From Cynocephalus volans (lineage: Eukaryota > Chordata > Mammalia > Dermoptera > Cynocephalidae): a stretch of DNA of 64,000 nt. The translations under genes were made by a program, and so were the position numbers. Of the stretch, positions 33,020 through 44,150 are shown in pieces; positions within the stretch are counted from its first letter, which is position 1, and the number at the start of each line of letters is the position of its first letter. The stretch spans positions 87,096,179-87,160,178 of the forward strand of contig NC_084462.1 in assembly GCF_027409185.1 (NCBI RefSeq). The letters run 5' to 3'. Under the pieces are notes generated by a model that did no database searches, was not told where the DNA came from, and saw nothing but the letters and a program-made list of their open reading frames with translations.

Positions 33020-33270
33020 TACTCAGTCTGTTATCATCAGATCACACTCTTCTTGTCCAGACACATTTCTACACAGCTATGCTTGCTTCATAGAACCTAA
33101 GCATAGACATGGACAATTTTCCCTATATCTTTGGATCTTCATTCTGAAGACTCCTGTGTCACATAAAACTATGAAATAATAAAAATTTGTTACGCCTTTT
33201 CTTCCAATTAATCTGTTTATCAGGTGATTTTTCATCAGGGGTGGAAGGGATGTCTTCCCTTAGCCCCTAC
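33020..33270 (+). repeat. LTR-like 3' end
   Basis: AATAATAAAAATTTGTTACG followed by 'ttaatctgtttatcaggtga' resembles the end of a class I LTR and matches 59725-59830 (see there). Confidence 0.45.
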
Positions 33271-33369
33271 ACAGGGAAGTTGGTGGGGACATGTGAAGAA
33301 GCAGCCTCAGAGATGGGGTGGCCCACTTCACACAGGTCTTCCTTGCAAAGGCACCGGGAAAGGAAGCAC

Positions 33370-33560
33370 AGAGCCTCAGAAGAAGAAGAAACCTGGAGAC
33401 AGTATGGCCCAGAAATGGGTAGTCCCCTTACTATTATTTCCCCACCTGTCCTTGCTTGAAGGCCTGGTGGGGAAGGAGACAAGGTCCTTGACCAGGTGCC
33501 TGATTCATGGTTGGCTGGAGGCTACACCTGAGCTGTAGTTCATCCTCCTTGGTTTGTCAA
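33370..33560 (+). repeat. Direct repeat, copy 1, in GLDN intron 6
   Basis: 'agaagaagaaacctggagac' through 'gtagttcatcctccttgg', about 190 bp; a second copy lies at 34450-34640 in the same orientation with moderate divergence and small indels. Confidence 0.75.
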
Positions 33561-34449
33561 CGTTCTCCCTAGTGAATGGGGCTTAATTCTGACCTTTGGT
33601 GAAAAGGTGCCTTTGGGGTGGCAGAAGCCAGGTGGAGGAGGGGATGGAAAACGGCCAGTGCAAAGGTGATATAGTCAGTGGACTGGACTGGAGGTGAAAC
33701 CATGGTCTGGGGCAGGTTGGGACAAGTCCGGCTTTGGGGGAAAGGACAGCCACACTCACCTAGACAAATTCTGAGGGGTTCAAATCACCTTGTGGTGGCT
33801 AGACAGAAGGGTAGCCTCTTCGTCGTCACTAGAGAAGCTCACTGAATGATTTGAAGGGGTTTATCAGTAAACTAAGGAGGCCAGGCCCTATGTAATCTCT
33901 AAGCTTCTCTCTAGTTGGATAAGCCTGTGTCTCTCTGAAGTCCTTCCGTAACCTGACAAGAGCAGTCCCAGAAGCTGTTACAACTCCCCCACATGCAATC
34001 TTGCTGCCTTGTATTTGATCTGGGGTTTCTGCTTAGGAAATTAAAGGGTGTTCAAGAATTGGAATTGGAACAGGGGAGAGTGCCAAGTTCAGATGCAAAG
34101 ACCATCAAGAACTCATTTCGAGGAGGCAGAGTGGAAGATAATTGCCTCTCATTTAAAACACTTTTCACAACTCTGGGCCCAACCCCTGCCGACCCAGCCT
34201 CTTAGGAGATCAGCTAAGCAGAAGAGACTGCTTCTCCAGACACTGACTGTCACTGGCTGACAGAGCCTTTGACAAATTAGAATTCTGCAGAAGCCCAAGT
34301 CAGACCCCCCTCATCTCAGGTGAAGGTTGCCCGCTCAGTTCATTCTCCAAGGGAAGGTGAACAAAGAGCTGATGCTAATGGATGGAGTGGGTGGCAGCAA
34401 AGAAGCAGCTCTGCTGTGACTTGACATCACGCTAACTTCTGGGCAGAAC

Positions 34450-34640
34450 TGTAATCAGAAGAAGAAACCTGGAGACAGCATGGCCCCCAAATGGGGAGTC
34501 CCCTTACCACCATTTTCCCACCTGTCTTTGCTTGAAAGCCTGGAGGTAAATAAAGTCCTTGACCAAGTGTCTGATTTAGGTGATGGGAGGCTATACCTGT
34601 GCTGTAATTCATCCTCCTTGGCTTGTTTATTGATGGGGTG
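34450..34640 (+). repeat. Direct repeat, copy 2, in GLDN intron 6
   Basis: Same unit as 33370-33560, starting about 1.08 kb further on. The separation and LTR-like neighbourhood suggest retroviral LTR or internal fragments, but this is inference. Confidence 0.75.
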
Positions 34641-35094
34641 GTGTGTGTGACATCTTTGAAAGCACATGTTCACCCACTCTGACAGCTGAGTGCATGCACC
34701 CAAATGTCATCCAGAAAGAACAGTGCACCAGACAGAACTAAGGACTGTTAGGAAAGTGGCAGTAACATTCACAGCAAGTCTGGGAGAAATCCCAGTCAGG
34801 ATCCTCCTCTATGTTTCCCAATGGCACCAAGTTGTGCCTTCTCATGGTTTGAGTTAGGTGATAGGTCCTGGCTCACCTCTTTTGGGGAGAAGTTCTATTA
34901 TTACCATAGAAGTACTTTCCATTAATATGACCCTTGATTTCTACTTAGCTTTCAATCCCCTGCCCACCCCTGCCACAAACTGGCTAAAGAACAAGTCCTC
35001 TTGGCCCACGAGAGATCAGGTGTTCCTTGCTCTGATTGGCTTGGGTCAGGTCTCAGAGGGTGAATTTCCATCTCTAAAAGGAAGATGCTTTAAG

Positions 35095-35285
35095 AGCCAG
35101 CACAGTGTTGTCAGGTATACCTGGATTTGAATCCTAGCTCTGCTGCTAACTGAGTGATCTTGAGCAAGTTACGTGGCTCCTCAGGGTGTCAGTTTTGTAT
35201 CTCTAAGCTGGATGATCACAGGATTGTTCTGAGAATTAAATGAGCTAAGTATTTAGCACATCGTCAGCACTCAAATTAGTGGTGG
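35095..35285 (-). repeat. MIR remnant
   Basis: 'tttgaatcctagctctgctg', 'agtgatcttgagcaagttac' and 'ctgagaattaaatgagctaa' match the antisense MIR core clearly. Confidence 0.8.
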
Positions 35286-35696
35286 TGATGGTGGTACTGT
35301 GGTGACTATTTGTGGGGAGGTCACTGACATGAACCCCTGCTTCTTCTCCTGAGCATGGGTCACACCCTTCGCCCTCCCAAGAGTGCATCGCTGTGAAGAG
35401 TTAGCCACTTAGCAAAAGAGAGGGATTGTGGATATGGCAAGGAGGAGGGATAGTCTAGTGATAAATGAAGGGATGAGGGAAGGGGGTGGGAGGCCCAATT
35501 CTACACTTGCCCCCAGTCCTCATCCCTAGGGCAAATTGCTCAGACCTTCTATGAGCCTGTTGCAAGGGAGATCTTCCATTTTGGATAAAATCTCCTCCCA
35601 GTGTTTTAAAAAATCTGGTCACAAAGCCTAGGGTGCAGACCAAGAGTTTGGGATCATTAGTGGAGGAGGTGTGTTGGTGAGGCAGGGGTTCGTGAC

Positions 35697-35813
35697 CTGG
35701 GCACTGGCCGTTGAACATGTTTGGCTGCCGAGGGCCTTTGGCTCTTCTTCCAGGGGGTCCTGGAGGGCCTGGAGGCCCAGGTGGGCCAGGTGGGCCTTGG
35801 TCACCTTTGGCAC
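35697..35813 (-). CDS. GLDN: GLDN exon 6: second collagen run and basic linker
   Basis: This 117-nt phase 1-1 exon encodes GAKGDQ, then five consecutive Gly-Pro-Pro triplets, then a basic linker (GRRAKGPRQ) leading to MFNGQCPG before the olfactomedin domain. The linker's basic residues could be a processing site, but that is inference; the furin cleavage described for gliomedin lies nearer the membrane. The acceptor is CTCCAG and the donor GTCACG. A plus-strand open frame here is the complement of the GPP repeats, not a gene. Confidence 0.95.
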
Positions 35814-35989
35814 CTGGAGAGAGAGAGAAAAAGGGAAAGAGGGAAGAGGAGGGGGAGAAAGATTGATTAAAGTGCTATAAACAGAGATTGGGTCACGTGA
35901 GGGTAAAGCAATAATGAGCAGCTCCAGGTAGCTTCACTGAGCTTATGCCTTCCCAGACTCAACTTGTCTATGCTGAGCTGAGGGACAGC

Positions 35990-36190
35990 CCACAGCAGGC
36001 GCTGAGTACCAACTACACGCCGGAAACTGTGCTGACAGTTTTACAAATCTCCAATCATTCTTCCAAAGTACTCTGTGAGGTAGTAGCACTATCCCTTCAG
36101 GAAACTGAGTCTTAGAGAAGTTAAGTGATTTGCCCAGGGTCAGAACCTGAAGAGAGTTGGAGCTCAAGTTCAGGTGTGTCTCACTCCAAA
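35990..36190 (+). repeat. MIR remnant
   Basis: 'ctctgtgaggtagtagcact', 'gagaagttaagtgatttgcc' and 'cagggtcagaacc' follow the MIR order. Confidence 0.75.
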
Positions 36191-36404
36191 GCTCCTCCTT
36201 TCTTCATTGGCCAGTGTCAGTGGGTCTCAACCCCACTGCTTATTTGAATCTCCTAAGGAACTTTAATAAAATTTGAATGCCTGGACCCCATCCCAGCCCA
36301 ATTAAGTCAGAATCTTGGTGGGGAGGTTGGTCATCTGTACCTTTTAAAACTTCCTGGTATGCAGCCAGGTATGAGAAGCACTGGTAGAAGAAATCAGGAG
36401 CTCC

Positions 36405-36520
36405 ATTAGGTTCTGGTTCTATTCAGCTTTGTGACCTTGGGCAGAGAACGTGACCCCTCTGAGCCTGTTTCTTTATCTCCAAGTTGAGTCTCATAATCTC
36501 TGCCCTGCCCTGTGAAAACC
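36405..36520 (-). repeat. MIR remnant
   Basis: 'ctttgtgaccttgggcagag' and 'gagcctgtttctttatctcc' are antisense MIR. Confidence 0.65.
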
Positions 36521-37618
36521 ACCGAGGCCATTGCTATAATGCTTTGACAGCTGTGATCCCTACACAGCTGCAGGCAGCCACTCCTTTAAGTTTAGGTAGC
36601 CAATGTGGCTGCAGCCCTTTGCAAGAGCTGTTAGTTCTGGAGCTTTTGTAAAGATGACATTTGCTGGGCTGTTCAGCCTTTGATTCTATCCTTCTATCCT
36701 GGGCTGAAACTGGTGAGCTAAGGTCTCTGTAGCTGCCTCTTCCCAGCCAGACCAAATAAGCCTTTTTGGTCTTTCTAGACGGGGCAAGCAGGGGACACAG
36801 GGGCTGATGGTAGGTTTACGTTCACTTCAGAAGGGGCAGAGCGGACATGGTCCGGCACTCCTACACTTCTCCACTCTCCACCAGAGGACACAGTCTCTTG
36901 AATTGGGGTACACTCAGGAATGGTGCTTTTCTGCATGGTTTCTGGTTTCTGCTCTCAGGTATTCAATAAATGTTCACTGAGTGTATTCATAGAATAGTTA
37001 TGTTTTTATGATATATGGGGTCTCCAAAGTACCATGCTTTTAAAATTCTTCTGCTGCCCCTTTCTGCATAACAATCAGCTGTCACTTACTCTTTTCACCA
37101 CGTGATTGTCTTTGTGTGGATCGCTGCCCCTTTGTGTGGCTCCTCCCCAACAAAAACCAACTGTCTGCTCTCACCCTGGGCTGGAATATCAGCCCCTGTT
37201 ATCCTGCCCCAATCCTGTGTCAAAAGGCTTAGGATCAGAGCCTGAGGATAGCACTACCTCAACCATGAAGAAAATGCTTGTGCTCCTGTCCGTCATCCTC
37301 TGAGGTGTCTTAAGTTGCTTGCTTACTTGTCTTGCTCTGAATTGTGCTGGATTTCAATAGATACTCAGAAAAGGAAGCTCCCTTCACCCCAGTCAATCCA
37401 ACCAGGCTTTTAGACCTGAATTATTTAACACATGCTTAGATCCCAGATCTGGTCTTGCCCACATGGAGTAACATGCACAGATTTCTCCTTTTTGAAACCA
37501 CAGCCACTAAAACATACTGCAAAACAGATGGCCACATAAAGCCAATACGGAGAGAAGATGCAGTGCAGCCCTTGTGTTGAAAACCAGGCAGCTGTCTGCA
37601 CCCAGGAGCGCCCCCTAC

Positions 37619-37756
37619 CTGCCAGAAGCACATCGTTGGACACATCTCCTTTGTCTCCCTTCTCACCCTTCTGCCCTGGTGGGCCCTCGTTTCCAGTCGA
37701 GCCCAGTTCACCAGGGTCTCCCTTTTCCCCTGGACTTCCTGTGGCTCCAGGTAAGC
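37619..37756 (-). CDS. GLDN: GLDN exon 5: collagen-like segment and helix break
   Basis: This 138-nt phase 1-1 exon has acceptor TTCTCAG and donor GTAGGG. It continues the Gly-X-Y repeat with many charged triplets (GEK GDP GEL, later GQK GEK GDK) and ends in SNDVLLA, which interrupts the collagen repeat. The interruption between two collagen domains is a gliomedin hallmark as I recall the family. The gene's two collagen stretches promote trimer assembly, which increases binding to axonal adhesion molecules. Confidence 0.95.
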
Positions 37757-37824
37757 CTGAGAAAAAAATGACATTAGCCTGTTGTGCAAGAAGTTCTGGT
37801 CTACCATTTTGTCATTTTGTAATA

Positions 37825-38147
37825 CAGTCGGCTCTCATCCGCATGTTCCATATTTGCCAAGTCAACCAAGGATCAAAAATATTCAAGAAAAAAAAAAAAA
37901 AGGAAAATAACAACATGACAATAAAAAGTAATACAAATAAAACACAATATAGTAAAACAGCTATTTACATAGCATTTACATTGTATTAGATGTTATAGGT
38001 AATCTAGAGATGACAAAGTATTCAGAGGATATGCATAGGTCATATGCAAATGCTATACCATTTTATATCAGAAACTTTAACATTTGTGAATTTTGGTATC
38101 CATGGAGGTCCTATAACCAATCCCTTGCAGATACTGAGGGACGACTG
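37825..38147 (+). mobile_element. MER2-like Tigger DNA transposon, complete ends
   Basis: CAGTCGGCTCTC at the left and GAGGGACGACTG at the right form inverted termini, flanked by TA on both sides, the usual TA target duplication of the Tc1/mariner superfamily. 323 bp with an AT-rich core and no coding capacity. It lies about 70 bp upstream of GLDN exon 5, in the intron. Confidence 0.85.
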
Positions 38148-39299
38148 TATTGTACTTTGTACTTTGGGATAAAGCAGCTTTACAAACCAAACACATAACC
38201 CTTCATAACCATTTTAGGGAAGCAATGTGGCCATGAATTCATTAAAGAAGAGTGAATTCATTTCCAGGTGGCTCTGCTGGAATATTTTCAGGGAAATCTG
38301 GCTGAGCCAACAGGTTGGAGAGAGAAGTGAACCACAGAACGGATGATCACAGGCAACAGCATAAAGAGGATAAGAAAAGCCTAATTAGAAGCCTGGCACC
38401 ATCCTCTCAAAGGATAAACGGGACACTCAGAGGGCTGTTTGGTGCTAGAATAGTGGGTGTCATCTATGTTATTTAGCTTATTCCTCACGGCATATTGGAG
38501 CGGTAGGCTGGGCAGCTATTCTTACTCTCATTCTACAGAGGTTGAAACTAAGGCTACATTGGCTGTAACTAATGCTGTTAAATGAACAACAAAGGGCCTC
38601 TGATTGCATCTCTAATGCCCTTTTCTGTGACATTCTAGTGCAAAATACTTTAAATCCCAATAGCAAAACAAGTAAAGTTGCTTTAGGACAACCATTAACA
38701 GGGACGGTGATAGTGTGAACAAAAGGTAGTGAGTGAAATTTCTGCTTCATGTGGAGCCGTGACTCCAGGAATTACTTTCCTCCCACACACCACTAGAACC
38801 AGTCAAGGTCTAAGCAACAACTCTTCTCAGCACTGGACTGCGGTCAGCACAGGGCACCCTTGATTATCTCTGCTTACTGTTGGGAGGTAGTTCCCAGAAG
38901 CTTGGGGAGGGAGAACTCAAAGAGCCTGGCAATCTCATGGAGTTGAGGAGCCAAAAATCAGAGTTTGGGAAGGTGGAGGTGGCTAGAATTTGTGAGATAG
39001 AAGAGCAGAGAGGAGAGAGCTATGTAGAAAGAGCCCTGGAGATCTGCAGATGAATCTCTGGCTGAGTGTTGACCTATGCAGGGTGGAACTCTACAAGGCC
39101 AGAGAGAATTCACGGACAGTTCACTATACAATTCTCAGAGCTCACCCAGCAAGAAGTTTTCATTCCCATCAGTCAATGTGGAGAGATCTCATAAAATAAT
39201 GGGATATTGGGTAGAGCCCTTGGAAAAGTCTTGTTTTAGTAGCAGGGCTAAATTAGGGTAAAGGCTGCTGTGGACCCATCATTACAAAGCTTAAAAACA

Positions 39300-39775
39300 A
39301 GCTTTGAAAGGATCAAACTGTTCTGCAAGTAATTTAACCGTCTGCCAGAAGAGTCCAAAATTTAAACTATTCAGTCAATGTAATTTAGCATATTAACAAT
39401 TTAAGCAAGAAAAATTGTATGATTATCTCAACAGATGCAGAAAAAGCATTAGATAAAATTCAATACCTATTCTTAATAAAAATTCTCATCAAAGCAGGAA
39501 TAGAAGGGAACTTTCACAATGTGAAAAAAGGCATCTATGAAAAACCTACAGCAAACATCACTCCTAACGGTGAAAGACTTAGTGCTTTCCATCTAATATC
39601 AGGAACAAGGTGAGGGTATCAATTCTCATTGCTTTTATTTAGCATTCTACTAGAGGTTCTAGCCAGAGCAATAAGGCAAGGAAAAAGAAATGAAAGGCAC
39701 ACAGGTTGGAAGGGAAGAATTTAAACCTTTTATTTGCAGATGACATGATTGTTCATGTAGAAAATCTGGAACTCA
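39300..39775 (+). mobile_element. LINE-1 ORF2 reverse-transcriptase fragment
   Basis: Frames with STDAEKALDKIQ, YEKPTANITPNGERL and later LFADDMIVHVENL are L1 RT, with stops and frameshifts. Shorter and older than the L1 at 19-22.7 kb. Confidence 0.85.
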
Positions 39776-42404
39776 TCAGTACACAGGTCTACTGGGGCTT
39801 TCAGAGGGGAAGTAATTGCCTAATATTGTGCAAACATATTGCCAGATATGGATTAATTAATACAATACTCTATTTCAGAGAATATTTGCTCATTTTGACA
39901 ACAGCTTCCTGGAGATACAGCTCAACAGAGATACTGCAGACATTTCAGGCAACAGAGAAGAGCCAGAGGCATGTTTTAGTGCAAGCAAATCTTTAGTTCC
40001 TCTTAATGTTCATAGCCAAGAGGACTTAGATCTCTTGCCTTTTCTAATTACACTGCCAGCCCCCATGCCACTCCTTCTGGGCCTTGGCTAAGTGACTGCC
40101 CATTTATCCCTCTCTTATGCCTCATCAACTTGGCCAATCCTCATTCTCCACTCGTCATCCTTCTGGCATTGCAAATGTCCTCCCTCCAGATTTAAAACCA
40201 TATCTGGACCCCCCCACCACCAACTGCCAGCCCCATTAGATTACAATGTAATCATCCCAAGAGAATCATAGCATTCCAGATCAGAAGGACCTTAAAGGTC
40301 TTTTAGATCAACCTCCCACCCAGTCCTACAACCCTTTCTACACTACTCAATTGCCTCTTCTCAAGCCCTTTCAGTGATGAGAAGGTTATCACATAATAAC
40401 ACATGCTGCCATACCAGTCAAGTGTTCTCTGAAACATAAATCTGGAGCTCTTAGCACTTTTCATTTACCCTGAAGGAGTGATAAGCATTCAGAATGGTTT
40501 CTGCTCTTCCATATACAAGGGATTGTCCATGCAAAACCATCTCAAGGAAGATATCAGTGAATGAAAGAACCTCAAAGTGCTGAACACTGTTATAAAATGT
40601 AGAGAACAAAGAAACGTCTGCTAGATTTCAGCCAACCATAAAAAAACTCAGTGAATAACTGAAATTCATCTATAGCTGCCTCTGGGAGGCAGAAGCCTGG
40701 CACCCTCACCTCTGTTGGTGGTAAACTTCGGGCAGCCTGCCCTGGTGAAGTTGGGGGGACACAGTGGCAGAGATTCTAAAGAGGGGCAGGGGGAGCTCCT
40801 CCATTGTCAACACTTGCTCTGCCATGGGTCCAGTAATACAGGGGAGAGTGAGTCACATCGTGTCTCTTGGTGGTGGGGGGTCATGGCTCATAATGCATCT
40901 CTCACAACAGCACTGAAAACCCATCGCTCTGGGTCATCTCTGCCCAAGGCCACCTGGACATCCGACTGGAAAATAGTTCACTCACTTGAGAGGAGCCCTT
41001 ATGCAGAGCCCTCTGCATGAGAAGATGTTCTTTTGTTAGCATTTTAAACAGGCAATTTGGCACATTATCTGAAGGAAACAAAAGATGAGAACGTTGCCAT
41101 AGAGTCCAGCCAGCACAATGCGCCAAGTGTAACTGATACATTCTATAAGTTTCACATAACCCAGATTTAGCAGTGCTCAGGGAAATGGTATCTGCTAGCT
41201 ACCTGAGAGAGAGTTTTCTTTTTCAGCCATTTATTCTAGTCACAAAGAGCCTTTCTGTATCATCATCCAATTTCCCCTTACTTTCTTTTATTCCTTCCTC
41301 TTATGCCTTTATTTTCTTTCTCAAAAAGGCCATATGTGCAATAAGAAAATGTCCATATTGTAATGTAGCTGTTGTAATGCAGCCCCCACAGGGGCAGGTA
41401 TTTAAAGCTATTAAAGGCCTTTTCTTGAGGATGTATGTTGACTTTTACCTGGGTTGTGCATGACAATAAGCTTTCAGTAAGAAAGGGTTGGGGCATTTTG
41501 TCTCTGTACAGTCTGCCTTTGCCCTCTTGTCAACCGTCACCTCTGACAAAGCACCCCCTTGTCTTCGTTGGTAAAATCACCCTGGCCGTGCATTGGCCGT
41601 GGTGTGTCAGAAATAAAACACCACCTTATCGCAATTCACCAGCAGAGGACCTGTGTGTGGCATCTTCTACTCTGCCTGACTCAGGGAAGGTAGGGAAGGT
41701 CAGGGTGCAAGCCGTGCACAGTGACACTGCAATGCCATGGGATCTGGACCCTGGCATTGTTTGTCCCATGACTCCTGGCTGGCTTTGAGTCAGCACATTC
41801 TGCCAGAGAATCAAGTCCAGATTCTGCCTGCCTCACTTGTGTCCTAGAAGTGGCTCTCTGCTGTTTTACTTCTGCAGTGTCGCCCACTCAAAACAACCAG
41901 TTTCGCCAGCATTAGAGTTTGGGGTGTGCGATATCTCTGGGCTGGGGTCAACTCCGTCATCTGCACAATGGGGGGTGAGGGAGGACGTCTTATTTTTGGC
42001 AGTACCATCTGTCGCCGACTAGGGTGGGGGGGAATGGGGGCCAGAGGGTGTCACACAAAACCCAGTCCCAAGACACAAATAAGGAGGAGGGAATTTATTT
42101 CTGGGTTTTTTTGTTTGTTTTTTGTTTTTTATGAGGATTTAATTTTTAGAGAAGACACTGCTGCCTTAACTCTTTTAAGTGAGAAAATGAGAGACTGATG
42201 GGAAAGAAAATGCTTGATTTTGAGGCAACAGAACATCACACTTTATAGAAGATGCTAGTTGCACCACCGACCACATTCAAGTTCCTTTCAGTTCCAAACC
42301 TTCTCTCCAAGTCTAAGTCTGTTTTCAAATGAATACAGAACATTTTTCACTTAGATTCCCTTTTAGTCTAAAACCAAGTTTCTCCTTCCTCATTTTTGGA
42401 AACA

Positions 42405-42660
42405 ACAGCAATACTAATAGCTAACACTGATGTAGCATTTACTATGTGTCAGGCCCTATTCTTAGCACTTTATACATAGTAACTCATTTAATCTTCCTAA
42501 CAACACTATGAGGTTGATGCTATTATTGTTTCCATTTTACAAATGAGGAAACTGGCACAGAGTGGTTAAGTAACTTGCCCAAGGGCACACAGCTAGTGCA
42601 CAGAAGAGCCAGGTCCCAAACCAAGCCATCTGGCTCCGGCTCTGGCTCCCTGCTCTTCCG
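42405..42660 (+). repeat. MIR, well preserved
   Basis: Near-complete order: 'tttactatgtgtcaggccct', 'actcatttaatcttcctaac', 'caaatgaggaaactggcaca', 'taacttgcccaagggcacac'. Confidence 0.9.
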
Positions 42661-43235
42661 CCAGCATTCTTAGTGTTTCGAAGGTCAGAAACAGAATCTT
42701 TTACTTCAGTCTCCTGGAGACAACTATGAAGCTAGAGATCTTAAGCTCTGGATTCATCGGGGCAGTCTTCTTCTCAACAGCCCCCAGTGGCTCCCAGTTG
42801 CCTCCTGCACACTTAGAGCTGAAGCCCCTGGACCTATGTTGAAGGCCATTATCCCCCAGCTCCACCCCAATATAGCCTGGGTCCCCACTAACACCCCAGT
42901 GTGGCCTCATTACCTGTTAGCCTAGGCCTTTCTGCTCTCTCCCTGCAATGCCTCCCTCCTTCCCTTTTCTTATTTCCAAGATGTTGATCGCATGTCTCTC
43001 GTCCTGTGCACTCACTTCTACTGCAGAACCCGTCCTTTGCACAGGGTCCTATTTGTTCATTATCTGCACAGGGAAATCCAGCTTTTTCTTCAGGCAGTAT
43101 TGTGTACTGTGACATATAAAGCAGTATTCCAACCAGAATGAATAGCTGTGTAATACATGCTGCCTGTAAGACATATCTTCTCTTTCAACTGGACTGCAAG
43201 TCCAGATAGACAGACACCATGTTCTGTTCTTCTCA

Positions 43236-43275
43236 TACATGCATTCATTCATTCATGCATTGATTCATTCATTCT
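43236..43275. repeat. (CATT)n simple repeat
   Basis: CATTCATTCATTCATGCATT and further imperfect units over about 40 bp. Confidence 0.85.
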
Positions 43276-43869
43276 TTCTTCACTCATCAATTATTTATGA
43301 GCCTCAGCTGGGCCCTGGCTAAGAGCTGTGACAATAATAAAATCTATAAGACATGGTCCCTGACTTCATAGACAAACACGATAGCAGAGTATTTAAAACT
43401 GGAAACCATGGCAGAGTTGTAACCCAACCTCCTCAGTCTACACACGAGGAGGTCAAGGCCCCAGTGGTGAAGTGACTTGCCTGAGGCATCAGGGCCAGTT
43501 GGGCTTTGAGGCAGGTGCTCCTAGAGCTCCTTCTGCTGTTCCCCGCTGCCTTGAAAGCAAGGGACACACGGTATGAAAGCAATTGTCGGACTGGTAGATT
43601 ATTACTCACTGAACTGCGTGTTCTCACAAATGCCCTGCAGACCTGTCTGAAAGGATGGAACCCTCCCAGCCCTCCTGGTGAGATTCAGCATAAGGGCTCA
43701 GGGTGGAGGGTGTCTGAAGCCCTGTATCCTCCAACAGTGACCGGCGCCAGATCTCAAGGCCCGGGTTTCCCTCCTGTGTGCTCCTGCTCTGTGGTGCCTC
43801 CAATCACCCTGTGCTCTCAACTTGGGCCCAAGTCTCTTGAGCATGGAAGTTGAGTGTTGTCACGGTTAA

Positions 43870-44150
43870 CAGCAGGGATCCAGAAGTCAGAGAGACCTGG
43901 ATTCAAGCCTGCTTCCTCTGCTTACTAGCCTTTTTTTTTTTTTTTTTTTAAAGATGACCGGTAAGGGGATCTTAACCCTTGACTTGGTGTGGTCAGCACC
44001 ACGCTCACCCAGTGAGCGAACCGGCCATCCGTATATGGGATCCGAACCCGGGGCCTTGGTGTTATCAGCACCGCACTCTCCCGAGTGAGCCACGGGCCGG
44101 CCCCTGCTTACTAGCCTTTTAACATTAGACAAGGCTTGTCTCTTCATTCA
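43870..44150 (-). repeat. MIR remnant split by a SINE
   Basis: 'acctggattcaagcctgctt' before, and 'ctgcttactagccttttaac' after, the insertion at 43931-44103 are antisense MIR. Confidence 0.65.
43931..44103 (-). mobile_element. tRNA-Ile-derived dimeric SINE, minus strand
   Basis: Poly(T), then GATGACCGGTAAGGGGATCT through GAGTGAGCCACGGGCCGGCC (antisense of the full dimer). Duplication CTGCTTACTAGCC lies at 43918-43930 and 44104-44116. Sense with respect to GLDN. Confidence 0.9.

Larger units (their letters stand above)
32296..35696 (-). other. GLDN intron 6
   Basis: A 3.4-kb intron. It holds an LTR-like end at about 33170-33270, a direct repeat pair at about 33370-33560 and 34450-34640, and a MIR at about 35095-35285. 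Confidence 0.6.

Noticed and set aside
35671..35880. Plus-strand frame over GLDN exon 6
   Set aside because: Complement of the Gly-Pro-Pro codons.
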